Source: a virus
Strand: one strand, 5' to 3'
Virus record (IMG/VR): IMGVR_UViG_3300009091_000029
Location: 1 to 40,577 of that record
DNA: 40,577 nucleotides
This document shows, in pieces, positions 14,969 to 22,489 of the stretch. Each line of letters begins with the position of its first letter. The stretch's first letter is position 1. The notes under the pieces are model-generated. The model was not told where the DNA came from and ran no database searches. It saw only the letters and a program-made list of their open reading frames with translations. The position numbers and the translations under genes are program-made.

Positions 14969-15208
14969 CGCTGCACCGTCGAGCCATCGACGGGACGCGA
15001 CCCCCAGGGGGTAGGCCCAGCAACCCGGCCGCTCGCGTGCAGCGCTCTTCGACAATCAGGCGGCCGATGATGAAGCGGTGCGAACCTTCGCCCGCCCTGC
15101 CATCGGCCCGCGTTGCTGTCTACCAGCGGAGCCCCAGGAAGCGGGGGCAGTAGACTAGGGCGCCATACCCCGGCGCAGGGGCTAAACCTCCGGTTTCGGG
15201 CATTTTTT
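14969..15208 (+). ncRNA. Structured RNA of unknown class ending at a terminator-like hairpin
   Basis: Perfect helices seen include 14969-14976/15037-15044 (8 bp), 14977-14982/14987-14992 (6 bp, 4-base loop), 15062-15069/15101-15108 (8 bp), 15118-15123/15150-15155 (6 bp, enclosing GCCCC/GGGGC) and 15160-15164/15172-15176 (5 bp). The loop CCCC of the last can pair with GGGG at 15178-15181 as a pseudoknot. An AAACC/GGTTT hairpin (15184-15196) and six Ts (15203-15208) end it, although six bases separate them. It does not code convincingly. It could be a stand-alone RNA or the leader of the 15246 operon, such as an attenuator or antitermination RNA. If transcription starts near 14975, part of the first helix would be lost. 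Confidence 0.55.
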
Positions 15209-15245
15209 GCTTCATCAAACATCCAATAAGGTAGAGGAGCCCACA

Positions 15246-15431
15246 ATGTTTGACCTTGGAATCGTATCAATAGAGCCGTCCTTAGCGTACGACCGTCGGT
15301 GGCGGTGGCGGTACACGCGCGTTGACTTCGCGGATGGCACGACCGTGTGGTTCGACGCATGGGGTGCGCGCTGGCGCGTCCCGGAAATTCTCGCGGAGTC
15401 CGTGTCCCCAACGGAGGAAAACAATGATTGA
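15246..15431 (+). CDS. Small hypothetical protein
   Basis: This 61-aa protein starts at ATG 15246 with AGAGGAG seven bases upstream, just after the structured RNA. It is Trp/Arg-rich in the middle (RRWRWRYTRVDF), followed by TTVWFDAWGARWRV, probably a small beta-sheet fold. Its FDAWGA recurs in the zinc protein at 18578-19255. It overlaps the next gene by eight bases. Confidence 0.75.
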   Translation: MFDLGIVSIEPSLAYDRRWRWRYTRVDFADGTTVWFDAWGARWRVPEILAESVSPTEENND

Positions 15432-17412
15432 GTTAGAGTACACGTCACCCAAAACCCAAAAGGCCCTGGGGCTGCAGAATATTTCTGCTGACCCCTGGTT
15501 CAATGGGTTAGTCATGTCCGGGTGGTCGCTAATTCAGAATGACGACGACTGTAGCGAGGTAGCGGAGCGCTACTCGCTGGCGGAAGAAATTTTCGCCCGC
15601 CCGTGCCCTAGAGTCCCCCGGCATGGGTTCGCGGAGTCCCGTCTAGTCAAGGGCGAAACCTACCCCGCACGCGCGGGGCATCTGTCTGAAATTCTTTGGG
15701 AAGCTAAAGCGTTAGACCCCGGCGCCGAGGTTTTGGTCGGCCGCTGGGTTCCGTCCGAGTCTAGCTCTATCCTCACCCCTTCAGGGCTCGCCATCGGCTG
15801 GCGCCACGACGGCGCTACCGCCGGCCGGGACTCGTTTCTGTTCCCATTTGCCACTCCGGCAGTCATGCCTACCGGGGAGGATTGCGGCGTCAAAGCGCCG
15901 GAAGTCCCATACATTGAGGCGGTCGCAGGCACCGACGGCATCGTGCGTGCCGTTCAACTCCGCGCTGGTCCGATGATTCCGGCCGGACCGCCTAACCGAG
16001 TATACTCGACGCGCGCCGCCGTGCTGGTTCTAGACAGCAGCAAATACGGCGACCTAGAATGGGAAAAGGTATGCTCCGAGGTAGGCGTGAAATACAAGCA
16101 TCGCGGGTGGGAAGATGGTGGCGTCGTCGCCTTGCATCCCGGCGCTACTCAGGCATGCCATCACGCAATCCACGCGGCGGTGGCAGGGATTGCATTTCTG
16201 ACCACCGATTGTGACGGTATCCAGCCGGGCACCGAGCTAAACCAAACGGCGGAAGCGTCCGCGTACTCATGGCGCGCTTTCACCGAGGGAATTCAAGCAG
16301 GCTACCTCGCGTCCCGCTACTCGTTGACCGCAGCGATTGCGGTACTTCACCACGCCACGGCGCTTTCAGGCGAATATGCCTGGTTACTCGGTGCAGCCGT
16401 CGCCACGATTCACCGTTACAGCCTCGCTGCTATCCATGGCGAGCGTCGGCATAAGAAAGGCGGGAAGAAGAAAAAGCTAGACCGCCAGACAATTTACCAG
16501 GCGGTGCTCGAAAATTTCGGCGCCGTGCTGAAAGCACGCCGCGACTTGCCCGATATCCACGCCGAATTCTGCAACCCCGCGCTTTGGTCTTCGTCGTTCG
16601 GTGGTAAGCCGTGGGCAGGATGTGTTGAGGCCGTGGTTAGGCTAGATGAGGCTATCCGGCAGGCGTTGCGTATCGGGTTGCTTACGACCGCGCAGAAGGG
16701 TGGCAAGCAGGCGTCAATCTCCGAGTGTATCTCTGCCGCGCATGTCATAATCAATGCGGCGCACAACACGGGAAAATTTCTCAACAAATGGGTAAGCCAG
16801 AGTAAGTTTGACGCCGCCGCCGTTGCGGACGGCCGGCTGCTATTGAAGGAAACGCCTACACTCTTCAACTGGTACGCGATAAAGCAGGCATTCGCCCTGC
16901 ACCGCGACGTGTCGGAAATTTGCCAGCGCATGGCACGGTCTCACTCCCTTGTCGGCAAGCTGGGCGCCGAGGTTGGCGTGAAGACTGTTAAGGCTCCTGC
17001 ATCCAAGCCGGTCCATGCCGGGCCTAAGCCTACCCCCAAGACGGTCGCGGATGTTACGAACCTGCTCTTGAAGGTTCAAGCCATCCAGAAAACCGACGCA
17101 TGGGTTCACATTCAGGCTGCATTGTGCAGCGGCATGGTCGTGGTCGGCGGATATGCAAAGCTCGACGTGTCGTTGACCGCTCCATTCCTCCCTATGAACG
17201 CGGGTACGTGCTCCGCGTCGTTCGCTGGTTCGGGGACCGTGTACACATTGCTGGGTCGCCCTAAGTCGTGGAAGACTGGCAATCTGCTAGTCGAGAAATT
17301 CTCCGTCGGCACCGATGGGACTTCCGGCGAGGTTATTGTCGCCGTGTTCGTTAGCCCCGAGGGTTCAATCAAGCTCGCGATTCAACATAACGGGGAATCC
17401 CACAATGGCTAA
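15424..17412 (+). CDS. Large protein of unknown function (662 aa)
   Basis: This is the largest gene of the 15-20 kb block. It starts at ATG 15424 with GGAGG six bases upstream; the frame is open to 15322, but that part overlaps the previous gene. I recognise no domain. Visible traits are a mixed alpha/beta N-terminal half, an Ala-rich helical middle with many His residues (about 230-360), a basic stretch GGKKKKLDRQ near 357-366, a helical third quarter, a Pro/Lys linker near 525-545, and a beta-rich C-terminal 110 residues. There is no signal peptide. Base composition differs from the flanking modules. It overlaps the phosphatase gene by eight bases. Confidence 0.75.
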   Translation: MIELEYTSPKTQKALGLQNISADPWFNGLVMSGWSLIQNDDDCSEVAERYSLAEEIFARPCPRVPRHGFAESRLVKGETYPARAGHLSEILWEAKALDPGAEVLVGRWVPSESSSILTPSGLAIGWRHDGATAGRDSFLFPFATPAVMPTGEDCGVKAPEVPYIEAVAGTDGIVRAVQLRAGPMIPAGPPNRVYSTRAAVLVLDSSKYGDLEWEKVCSEVGVKYKHRGWEDGGVVALHPGATQACHHAIHAAVAGIAFLTTDCDGIQPGTELNQTAEASAYSWRAFTEGIQAGYLASRYSLTAAIAVLHHATALSGEYAWLLGAAVATIHRYSLAAIHGERRHKKGGKKKKLDRQTIYQAVLENFGAVLKARRDLPDIHAEFCNPALWSSSFGGKPWAGCVEAVVRLDEAIRQALRIGLLTTAQKGGKQASISECISAAHVIINAAHNTGKFLNKWVSQSKFDAAAVADGRLLLKETPTLFNWYAIKQAFALHRDVSEICQRMARSHSLVGKLGAEVGVKTVKAPASKPVHAGPKPTPKTVADVTNLLLKVQAIQKTDAWVHIQAALCSGMVVVGGYAKLDVSLTAPFLPMNAGTCSASFAGSGTVYTLLGRPKSWKTGNLLVEKFSVGTDGTSGEVIVAVFVSPEGSIKLAIQHNGESHNG

Positions 17413-18223
17413 ACCCAAGGCGAAACCTAAACCTAAACGAAAGGCAAGAAAGAAAATGACGCACTGGTCCGAGGCTGCCGGGCTCTCTCGCCGCACGGGC
17501 GAACCCGTTACCTGCTGCGGCTGCAAATTAAAACTCGTCTATGCAGATGAGCATGAAAGCGGACTCTGCCGGCATTGCGCAGGCACGGCATACATCCACG
17601 GAGGTACGCCACCGAGAACCGGCCGCGAGTCTATCGTCACGGCGGGCGGCAAGTCAGTACCCGTCACATGGGTAGAGAGTGATTCCAAGCCGAAGCCAAG
17701 CAAGGGCGGGGGTTACTCGGCCGCAGTAGCCCCGCTCTGTGACCATGACGGAAGCGTAGTTTTCACACTCCCCGATGGCACGTCTATCGGCGCCGCGAAT
17801 TCCCGCGGGCTCGACCTAGGGCTCGCCGACCTCGTGCTTGACCTTGCGGGCGTCGTAAGTAGCCCCAAGACTTTCATCGAGAGTAAGAACAAAAAATTCT
17901 CGATCCTCAACGAGCTTATTTCAACGCCCGAAGTCATCCGGCTCCACTGGGCGGATATGCAACCCCCGCCCGCTGGCGTCGGATTGAAATTTTGGCAAGG
18001 GTTGCTTTCCTGCATCGACCCCGGCAGCCGCGTGGTCGTTTGTTGCATCGGTGGCCATGGTCGCACAGGGACTGCGCTGGTTTCCATTCTCATAGCGTCC
18101 GGGATGCTTCTCGACGTTAACCAGGCCATTGCGTTTATCCGGGAAGAACATTGCACCAAAGCAGTAGAGTCCGAGGCGCAAATAACCTATCTCCGAAAGC
18201 TCGCTCAGGAAGCGAAAGGGTAA
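17405..18223 (+). CDS. Protein tyrosine/dual-specificity phosphatase-like protein with zinc knuckle
   Basis: This 272-aa protein has a very basic N-terminus (Lys/Arg/Pro, residues 3-18), then a zinc-ribbon-like pair CCGC (37-40) and CRHC (55-58). A phosphatase-like domain follows at about 135-265. The signature C214-IGGHG-R220-TG fits CX5R(T/S), and the upstream WAD (182-184) sits where cysteine phosphatases have the general-acid WPD-type loop. The residue before the catalytic Cys is Cys instead of the usual His. It may remove phosphate from host proteins or RNA; the substrate is unknown. It starts at ATG 17405, inside the end of the preceding gene. Confidence 0.75.
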   Translation: MAKPKAKPKPKRKARKKMTHWSEAAGLSRRTGEPVTCCGCKLKLVYADEHESGLCRHCAGTAYIHGGTPPRTGRESIVTAGGKSVPVTWVESDSKPKPSKGGGYSAAVAPLCDHDGSVVFTLPDGTSIGAANSRGLDLGLADLVLDLAGVVSSPKTFIESKNKKFSILNELISTPEVIRLHWADMQPPPAGVGLKFWQGLLSCIDPGSRVVVCCIGGHGRTGTALVSILIASGMLLDVNQAIAFIREEHCTKAVESEAQITYLRKLAQEAKG

Positions 18224-18225
18224 AA

Positions 18226-18513
18226 ATGACAAATGGTAAGAACGTGAACGCGCTAACCCGCTCCACTACTTTGCTTGACGGAAGCGACGGAAAGGAATTG
18301 TTGAGGGTTGAATTCCAACCCGATCGCCCCGAAAACGTGGTCATCGAATACGGCTACGTTGCCCCATGCCCCGATCCCTCGACGTGCCCTCTCGGTGGCG
18401 AAAAGCACGGCCGGCTGCGCCGTCTTCGCATCCCTCTTGCCCGTCTAGCGGAAGCTATCGTCGCCGCACAGGCGTTGAGCATCGCTGCCCCTAGCGTGGA
18501 AACCCTGCAGTAA
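18226..18513 (+). CDS. Small hypothetical protein
   Basis: This 95-aa protein starts at ATG 18226, two bases after the phosphatase stop and with GAAAGGG upstream. A beta-rich first part (LLRVEFQPDRPENVVIEYG) is followed by PCPDPSTCPLG with two Cys, then a basic helix. Function is unknown. Confidence 0.7.
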   Translation: MTNGKNVNALTRSTTLLDGSDGKELLRVEFQPDRPENVVIEYGYVAPCPDPSTCPLGGEKHGRLRRLRIPLARLAEAIVAAQALSIAAPSVETLQ

Positions 18514-18517
18514 ACCC

Positions 18518-18552
18518 GAGGTATGGGGCGGAAGGATTCCGCCCCTAACCTC
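18518..18552 (+). other. Long GC-rich hairpin between genes
   Basis: A perfect 9-bp stem (18525-18533/18537-18545) with a three-base loop is extended by GAGGT/ACCTC (18518-18522/18548-18552) across a small internal loop. There is no T-run after it. It may be a weak terminator, an RNA-processing site or a stabiliser separating the first four from the last five genes of the block. Confidence 0.55.
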
Positions 18553-18577
18553 TAAACCTCTAGGAGTAAGCAACGCA

Positions 18578-19255
18578 ATGGAAGATTCAAGCGCTCTCCC
18601 TGGTGAGCCGTGGGCGGGGCTATGGACATGGACTAAGGGTAAGCAGGGCGACTGGCTTGTCCGTGGTCCGTGGAAATGCCCTTATTGCGAAGGGTCGGGG
18701 ATCGCAATTTTTCACGGTCAGACTCCGCACGAGTCGAAGTGTACATTCTGCGCTGGTACAGGGGACATACACCCGCCATACAACTGCACAGTCACCGCAA
18801 AGTCGGGTAAGACTAAGCAAGTAGTGCTCCGATTGCGTCTATGGAAGCACGCCACCGAGAACGTCGCCTTGTGGTCAATCTACGACTCTAAACCCGCGGG
18901 GACTTGGCCGCAGAAAAAGTCTAAGGTCGCGGCGTTCGACGCATGGGGTGCGCCCGTCATCGAGCACAACGCAAAGCTCGCCAAGGAAATTTTAGACGCC
19001 GCAGTAAACCCGACGATTATTTCCCCCCCTCCCGCATCATCCCTCGAGACGGCGGAAGAAATTTTTAGCCCCGAGCCCGTCGAGGAACCTAGCGAGCCGC
19101 TTGTGAACGAGTCCGTCGCTGTTCCCACCGTCGCCACGTGTTCTAACTGCGGTAGCGTTGACGCTCTTCTCCCTGCGCGCGACCGCGATGGCTTGCGTGG
19201 TGTCTGCTGCGGCACGTGCCTGTCGCTTCCCACAAGCGCGCGTGACTTTGGTTAG
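18578..19255 (+). CDS. Zinc-finger protein with DnaJ-like CxxCxGxG repeats
   Basis: This 225-aa protein carries CPYCEGSG (about 34-41) and CTFCAGTG (about 55-62), the paired zinc motif of DnaJ-type zinc centres. Near the C-terminus, CSNC (about 187-190) and CCGTC (about 208-212) form a second zinc ribbon. Between them are a basic beta region and a Pro/Glu-rich linker. It lacks a J-domain. Zinc proteins recur in this block and may bind RNA, DNA or host proteins. An AGGAG site lies 11 bases before ATG 18578. Confidence 0.7.
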   Translation: MEDSSALPGEPWAGLWTWTKGKQGDWLVRGPWKCPYCEGSGIAIFHGQTPHESKCTFCAGTGDIHPPYNCTVTAKSGKTKQVVLRLRLWKHATENVALWSIYDSKPAGTWPQKKSKVAAFDAWGAPVIEHNAKLAKEILDAAVNPTIISPPPASSLETAEEIFSPEPVEEPSEPLVNESVAVPTVATCSNCGSVDALLPARDRDGLRGVCCGTCLSLPTSARDFG

Positions 19256-19264
19256 AGGTTAGAC

Positions 19265-19495
19265 ATGAGAAACGATGCTTTCAAACGCAAGGTCAATGCT
19301 CGGCGCTATCGGTTCCGCGGGCGGCGACCTGGCCGTCGTAAGCCCCGCCTTTCCCGTTGCCCGCTTTGCGGCTGGCGCTGCGATGCTCTGCTAGCGGATA
19401 GCGAAGGGAACCTCGCCTGCCCCGAATGCGCCGATGGCATTGCGGAAGAGCACGCAATCAATCGCTACGCTCTAGACCATGAGGGTCGCCCGTGA
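19265..19495 (+). CDS. Small zinc-ribbon protein
   Basis: This 76-aa protein has a highly basic N-terminus (about 13 Arg/Lys in residues 8-31), followed by CPLC, then C near residue 39, then CPEC, a zinc-ribbon arrangement. A helix and acidic residues end it. It overlaps the next gene by GTGA. It is a probable nucleic-acid binder. Confidence 0.7.
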   Translation: MRNDAFKRKVNARRYRFRGRRPGRRKPRLSRCPLCGWRCDALLADSEGNLACPECADGIAEEHAINRYALDHEGRP

Positions 19496-19665
19496 CTGCA
19501 AAGCATTTTCTCGCCATCGCCGCAATCCTCCGTCGCAATCGCGACGCGGATTATACCACGCTCGTAGAGGCTTTTATCTTTTACCTGCGCGGCGAAAACC
19601 CCGCTTTCAACCCCGATCTATTCCGCAAGGCTGCCGGCATCGGCTATTTAGTGGAGGATGTTTAA
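19492..19665 (+). CDS. Small hypothetical protein
   Basis: This 57-aa reading frame starts at GTG 19492, overlapping the upstream stop (GTGA), and ends within the start of the RapZ-like gene. It is helical, with FIFYLRGENPAFNPDLFRKAAGIG in the second half. No family was recognised. Coupled overlaps on both sides support coding. Confidence 0.65.
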   Translation: MTAKHFLAIAAILRRNRDADYTTLVEAFIFYLRGENPAFNPDLFRKAAGIGYLVEDV

Positions 19666-20053
19666 GGTGATTCCCCATGTCATCGAAGTGGTTTCTTTCG
19701 GCTATCGCTACGGCTCACCCGATTCCCTCGCGCTATGCTACGACCTTCGCTCGCTGGTCAACCCTGCAGGGCGGAAGCATGCGCATCAATTCCCTCAGCT
19801 CAACGGCACCCATAGCGCTGTCGCGTCATTCGTATTGTCTGACCCTCGCGCGCATGCCATTCTCGATTCCGCCCTGCACGATGCCTGCTTGTTGCTTGGT
19901 CGGAAAAGCGGCCGTGTCCCTATCCGCATAGGTTTTGGATGCTTCGCTGGCCGTCATCGTAGCGTTGTTCTCGCTAACGAATTCTCCCGTCGGCTCCGTC
20001 GTAAGGGTATTCCCGCCCGCGTTATTCACCTTAGTATGAAAACGAAAGGATAA
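19658..20053 (+). CDS. Stand-alone RapZ C-terminal-like domain protein
   Basis: This 131-aa protein matches the C-terminal domain of RapZ/YvcJ. It has SFGYRYGSPDSLALCYDLRS (13-32) with NP at 35-36, where RapZ has SFG-KYG then DVRFLPNP. It also has IGFGCFAGRHRSV (91-103), where RapZ has a G-C-T-G-G-x-HRS motif. The P-loop domain of RapZ is missing. In enterobacteria the C-terminal domain binds small RNAs and a sugar phosphate signal. In a phage it could interfere with such control; that is inference. It starts at ATG 19658, overlapping the upstream stop. Confidence 0.8.
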   Translation: MFKVIPHVIEVVSFGYRYGSPDSLALCYDLRSLVNPAGRKHAHQFPQLNGTHSAVASFVLSDPRAHAILDSALHDACLLLGRKSGRVPIRIGFGCFAGRHRSVVLANEFSRRLRRKGIPARVIHLSMKTKG

Positions 20054-20057
20054 ACCC

Positions 20058-20252
20058 ATGTCCCCTAGGATATTCGAGGCCCTCGATTGCGAGGCGCACG
20101 CCCGCGGCATTTCGCTCTTAGCGTGCGCTCGGTTGGTTGAATCTCTCGCGAGGTTGGATGGCTTGTCACCCGTGGAAGTATTCTGTTTTGGCACCGATGC
20201 GGGACGTGTTGCGGAAGAGTGTCGCGAGCTTATCCACAAGCTAGCAGAGTAG
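20058..20252 (+). CDS. Small hypothetical helical protein
   Basis: This 64-aa protein has GAAAGGA upstream of ATG 20058. It is nearly all helical, with three Cys and many Ala/Leu. It is the last gene before the 670-base gene-free region with the large palindrome. Function is unknown. Confidence 0.7.
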   Translation: MSPRIFEALDCEAHARGISLLACARLVESLARLDGLSPVEVFCFGTDAGRVAEECRELIHKLAE

Positions 20253-20280
20253 AGGATGCTTAGGTAAGCAATAGTTTAAT

Positions 20281-20560
20281 CTTTCGCTATACAATATCGC
20301 AGCTAGCTTAGAGATATGTCAACGAAACCAGGGGCTTAAGTCGAACCTATAGGGGTAGAAAATTCTCGTCCTGTCCCTACCCTCCCCTACTAAGAGAGAG
20401 TATATAAATATATAAACATAGCAATATATACTAACAAGAGGGGGTTAGGGAGTAGTAGTGTGTAGGGACAGGCAAAGAACTTTCTACCCATACAAGAATG
20501 GCTTAAGCTAAAGGAATCGTTCGCATATCTCGATGCTAGCTGTTATATTGTGTATGAAAG
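20281..20560. repeat. Large imperfect palindrome, candidate origin or foldback element
   Basis: Matched arms share one centre near 20421: 20281-20285/20556-20560, 20291-20297/20545-20551, 20300-20307/20535-20542, 20311-20318/20524-20531, 20334-20340/20502-20508, 20353-20361/20481-20489 (9 bp perfect) and 20370-20380/20462-20472 (11 bp perfect). The middle is AT-rich (20399-20432). No gene is visible. It lies between the early block and the packaging genes and is AT-rich compared with the rest. A replication origin or a decayed foldback transposable element are both possible. Confidence 0.75.
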
Positions 20561-20634
20561 TATTGAGATATTAAGGGAGGGATCGCTTAAGTATACACCA
20601 AACTATTAATACACACAGGGTTGGGGGAAAACGA

Positions 20635-20726
20635 GGGGGGCAGGTAGGTGGAAAGCTAGCAAAACAGTGATCTACCTTCCGTACCCCCCATCTTGCCGGC
20701 GCACCCCGCCCCGCGAAGGGGGGCGG
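20635..20726. repeat. GC-rich inverted repeats before the packaging genes
   Basis: Six Gs (20635-20640) pair with six Cs (20684-20689), with GGTAG/CTACC inside (20643-20647/20672-20676). A second perfect 7-bp hairpin follows (20706-20712/20720-20726). AAAACAGTG occurs twice, near 20661 and near 20790. The stretch 20561-20919 holds no convincing gene and may contain a packaging or control site. Confidence 0.5.
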
Positions 20727-20919
20727 TAGCACCTCGGGCGGGAGGAACGCTTTTCAAAACAAGGGAAGGGTACAAGGAAGGCGTGTAGAAAAACAGTGCT
20801 GAGGTAGATTGGGAGCAAGAGGGGAGTACCTCCTGGGCAAAAAATTACACCAAGCGAGCAAAGACCTGGATTTTTCGCCGCAACGGGCGCAAGATTTGTG
20901 CCAAAAGGAGCCAACGATA

Positions 20920-21633
20920 ATGGATTTCGACGCTAAGTACCCGAAAAGTAACGGGAAAAGTGCTGCCAACGACAAAAAGACACCCTCGAGTGGGCAAACT
21001 TCTCCTTCCCATAGCCAGGAGAGCGCCATCCTGGGGAAAAAGAGCCTCTTGGGGCTCCTTCAGGCGCATCAGAGTGCGGCAGAGGGGGCCGAAGTAGCTG
21101 ATTTTACTGCAAAAGAGGTCTCGGCGACCCTGACGGAGCTGACGAGCGACCAGAAAGCCGCACTCTTCGACCTCCTCCTCGGGCTCCCTCCGCAGCTCAT
21201 TGCGGCAGAGCAGGAAACGGAGTGGCCGGACTTCCAGAGCTGGCTCAAGTCACCGTTGGTGGTTGAGTCGCTTCGCAAAGCCTCCCGCCAGCTCTTCGAG
21301 CGTGTCCAACGGGGCGAGTTTGGTCCCATCCCCATCGCGAAAGTCGAAGCGGAGGAGATGATGCGGATCTTGATTCGGACAGCGAAGAGCGGGAAGAGCG
21401 ACGAGACGAAGCGGAAGGCAGCAAACGACGTGCTCAACTACGCCGGACACCTTCCGTCCAAGAAGCCGGAAGACTTCAACGCCAACGACTTCCTCGCCGC
21501 GATGAGCTTCGAGGAGCTGAAGGCGTTTGCGGATCATGGGGAGGTACCAGACAGGTTGCGCGACAAGGCTGCGTTCCTCGTCACGTCGAGCGTGCAGAAG
21601 ATGGAGAAGGCGGTGGATATCACTCCGAAGTAG
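20920..21633 (+). CDS. Putative terminase small subunit
   Basis: This 237-aa protein starts at ATG 20920 with AAGGAG nine bases upstream; the frame is open to 20809 but without a better start. The first 50 residues are polar and probably disordered. Residues 60-237 are helical, with LLGLLQAHQ near the start and a charged DETKRKAANDVLNYAGHLP region near 170-188. No HTH motif is clear. The assignment rests on its place 118 bases before the terminase ATPase gene and on its size. It would recognise phage DNA for packaging. Confidence 0.5.
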   Translation: MDFDAKYPKSNGKSAANDKKTPSSGQTSPSHSQESAILGKKSLLGLLQAHQSAAEGAEVADFTAKEVSATLTELTSDQKAALFDLLLGLPPQLIAAEQETEWPDFQSWLKSPLVVESLRKASRQLFERVQRGEFGPIPIAKVEAEEMMRILIRTAKSGKSDETKRKAANDVLNYAGHLPSKKPEDFNANDFLAAMSFEELKAFADHGEVPDRLRDKAAFLVTSSVQKMEKAVDITPK

Positions 21634-21644
21634 ACTCCAAAGTA

Positions 21645-21681
21645 GTAAATCTACGCTTCTTAGGTAAATCTACACTTCTTC
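21645..21681. repeat. Tandem 19-bp repeat between terminase genes
   Basis: GTAAATCTAC(G/A)CTTCTT occurs at 21645 and again at 21664, a 19-base period. It lies in the 118-base gap between the putative small subunit and the terminase ATPase gene. Packaging recognition sites often lie in or near the small-subunit gene, so this could be one. Confidence 0.45.
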
Positions 21682-21751
21682 TAATCTCCCAAAGGGCTTT
21701 ACAACTTCTCCTGACTTTGCTAGGACAGATCCGTGAAAGGGAGTACCAGTT

Positions 21752-22471
21752 TTGGTTGAACCCCTCGCCCCAGACGCGGGACAGGAACATGCCCCCGCGG
21801 CCGAGACCGATGAACTCCTGCTCAAGCTGCGCGCCGAAGCGCGTCTTCGATGCAAGCAACAAGACAACGAGTCGAAATACGCCAACGACCCGTGGTTGTT
21901 TCTTATCGAGTGCGTCTGGACCCTCGATCAGATCACCGGGAAGATCAGGAAGTTTCCGAATCACCCCTATCTTCAATATCTCACCGAAGAGTGGATGAAC
22001 AATCGACTCATGGCAGTAGCAAAGAGTCGAAGAATGATGGTAACGTGGTGGGCAGTTGCACTCCACTACTGGTTGGTCAGATTCCGCCCCGGAACGACCA
22101 TTGCGTTCGTGAGTAGGAAAGAGGGAAGGAATATTTCCGAGGGATCGGCTGAACTCGTCAATCGGGCGAAGTTTATCCACGATCACCTCCCCGGAACACT
22201 CAGCGCGGCGCCGGTAGATTACAAATTCTGCCGTCTCTCGATTCCCTCGAGCTATTCCGAGATCATCGGGATCGGCCAAGGCCCCGATCAGCTCCGACAG
22301 CTCACCGTCACCGCAATCTTCGCCGACGAACTCGCATTTTGGGAACAAGCCAGGGAAACTTTCATCGCATCGCGACCAACAATCGAAGGTGGTGGGCGAT
22401 TCTTGGGAGTCTCGACAGCAAACCCCGGCTTTTTCCAACAAATTGTCGAGGATACCTTCAACCTTCAATAA
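21752..22471 (+). CDS. Terminase large subunit, ATPase part (split gene)
   Basis: This 239-aa protein is the packaging motor half of a terminase. The P-loop-like AVAKSRRMMVTW (88-99) is of the deviant terminase type. Walker B is TAIFADELAFW with D192-E193, and the coupling motif GVSTANPGFF lies at 219-228. The protein stops shortly after, where an intact terminase would continue into its nuclease domain. That domain is encoded separately at 26204-27055. The start is TTG 21752 with AAAGGGAG upstream; an in-frame stop at 21734 rules out an earlier start. Together the halves give about 520 residues, a normal full length. Confidence 0.85.
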   Translation: MVEPLAPDAGQEHAPAAETDELLLKLRAEARLRCKQQDNESKYANDPWLFLIECVWTLDQITGKIRKFPNHPYLQYLTEEWMNNRLMAVAKSRRMMVTWWAVALHYWLVRFRPGTTIAFVSRKEGRNISEGSAELVNRAKFIHDHLPGTLSAAPVDYKFCRLSIPSSYSEIIGIGQGPDQLRQLTVTAIFADELAFWEQARETFIASRPTIEGGGRFLGVSTANPGFFQQIVEDTFNLQ

Positions 22472-22489
22472 TTGCTGCTCGGGAATAAG

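Noticed and set aside
14848-15411. Minus-strand open frame of 187 codons over the structured RNA
   Set aside because: It has no ribosome site and overlaps two rightward genes; stops are rare here because the region is GC-rich and structured.
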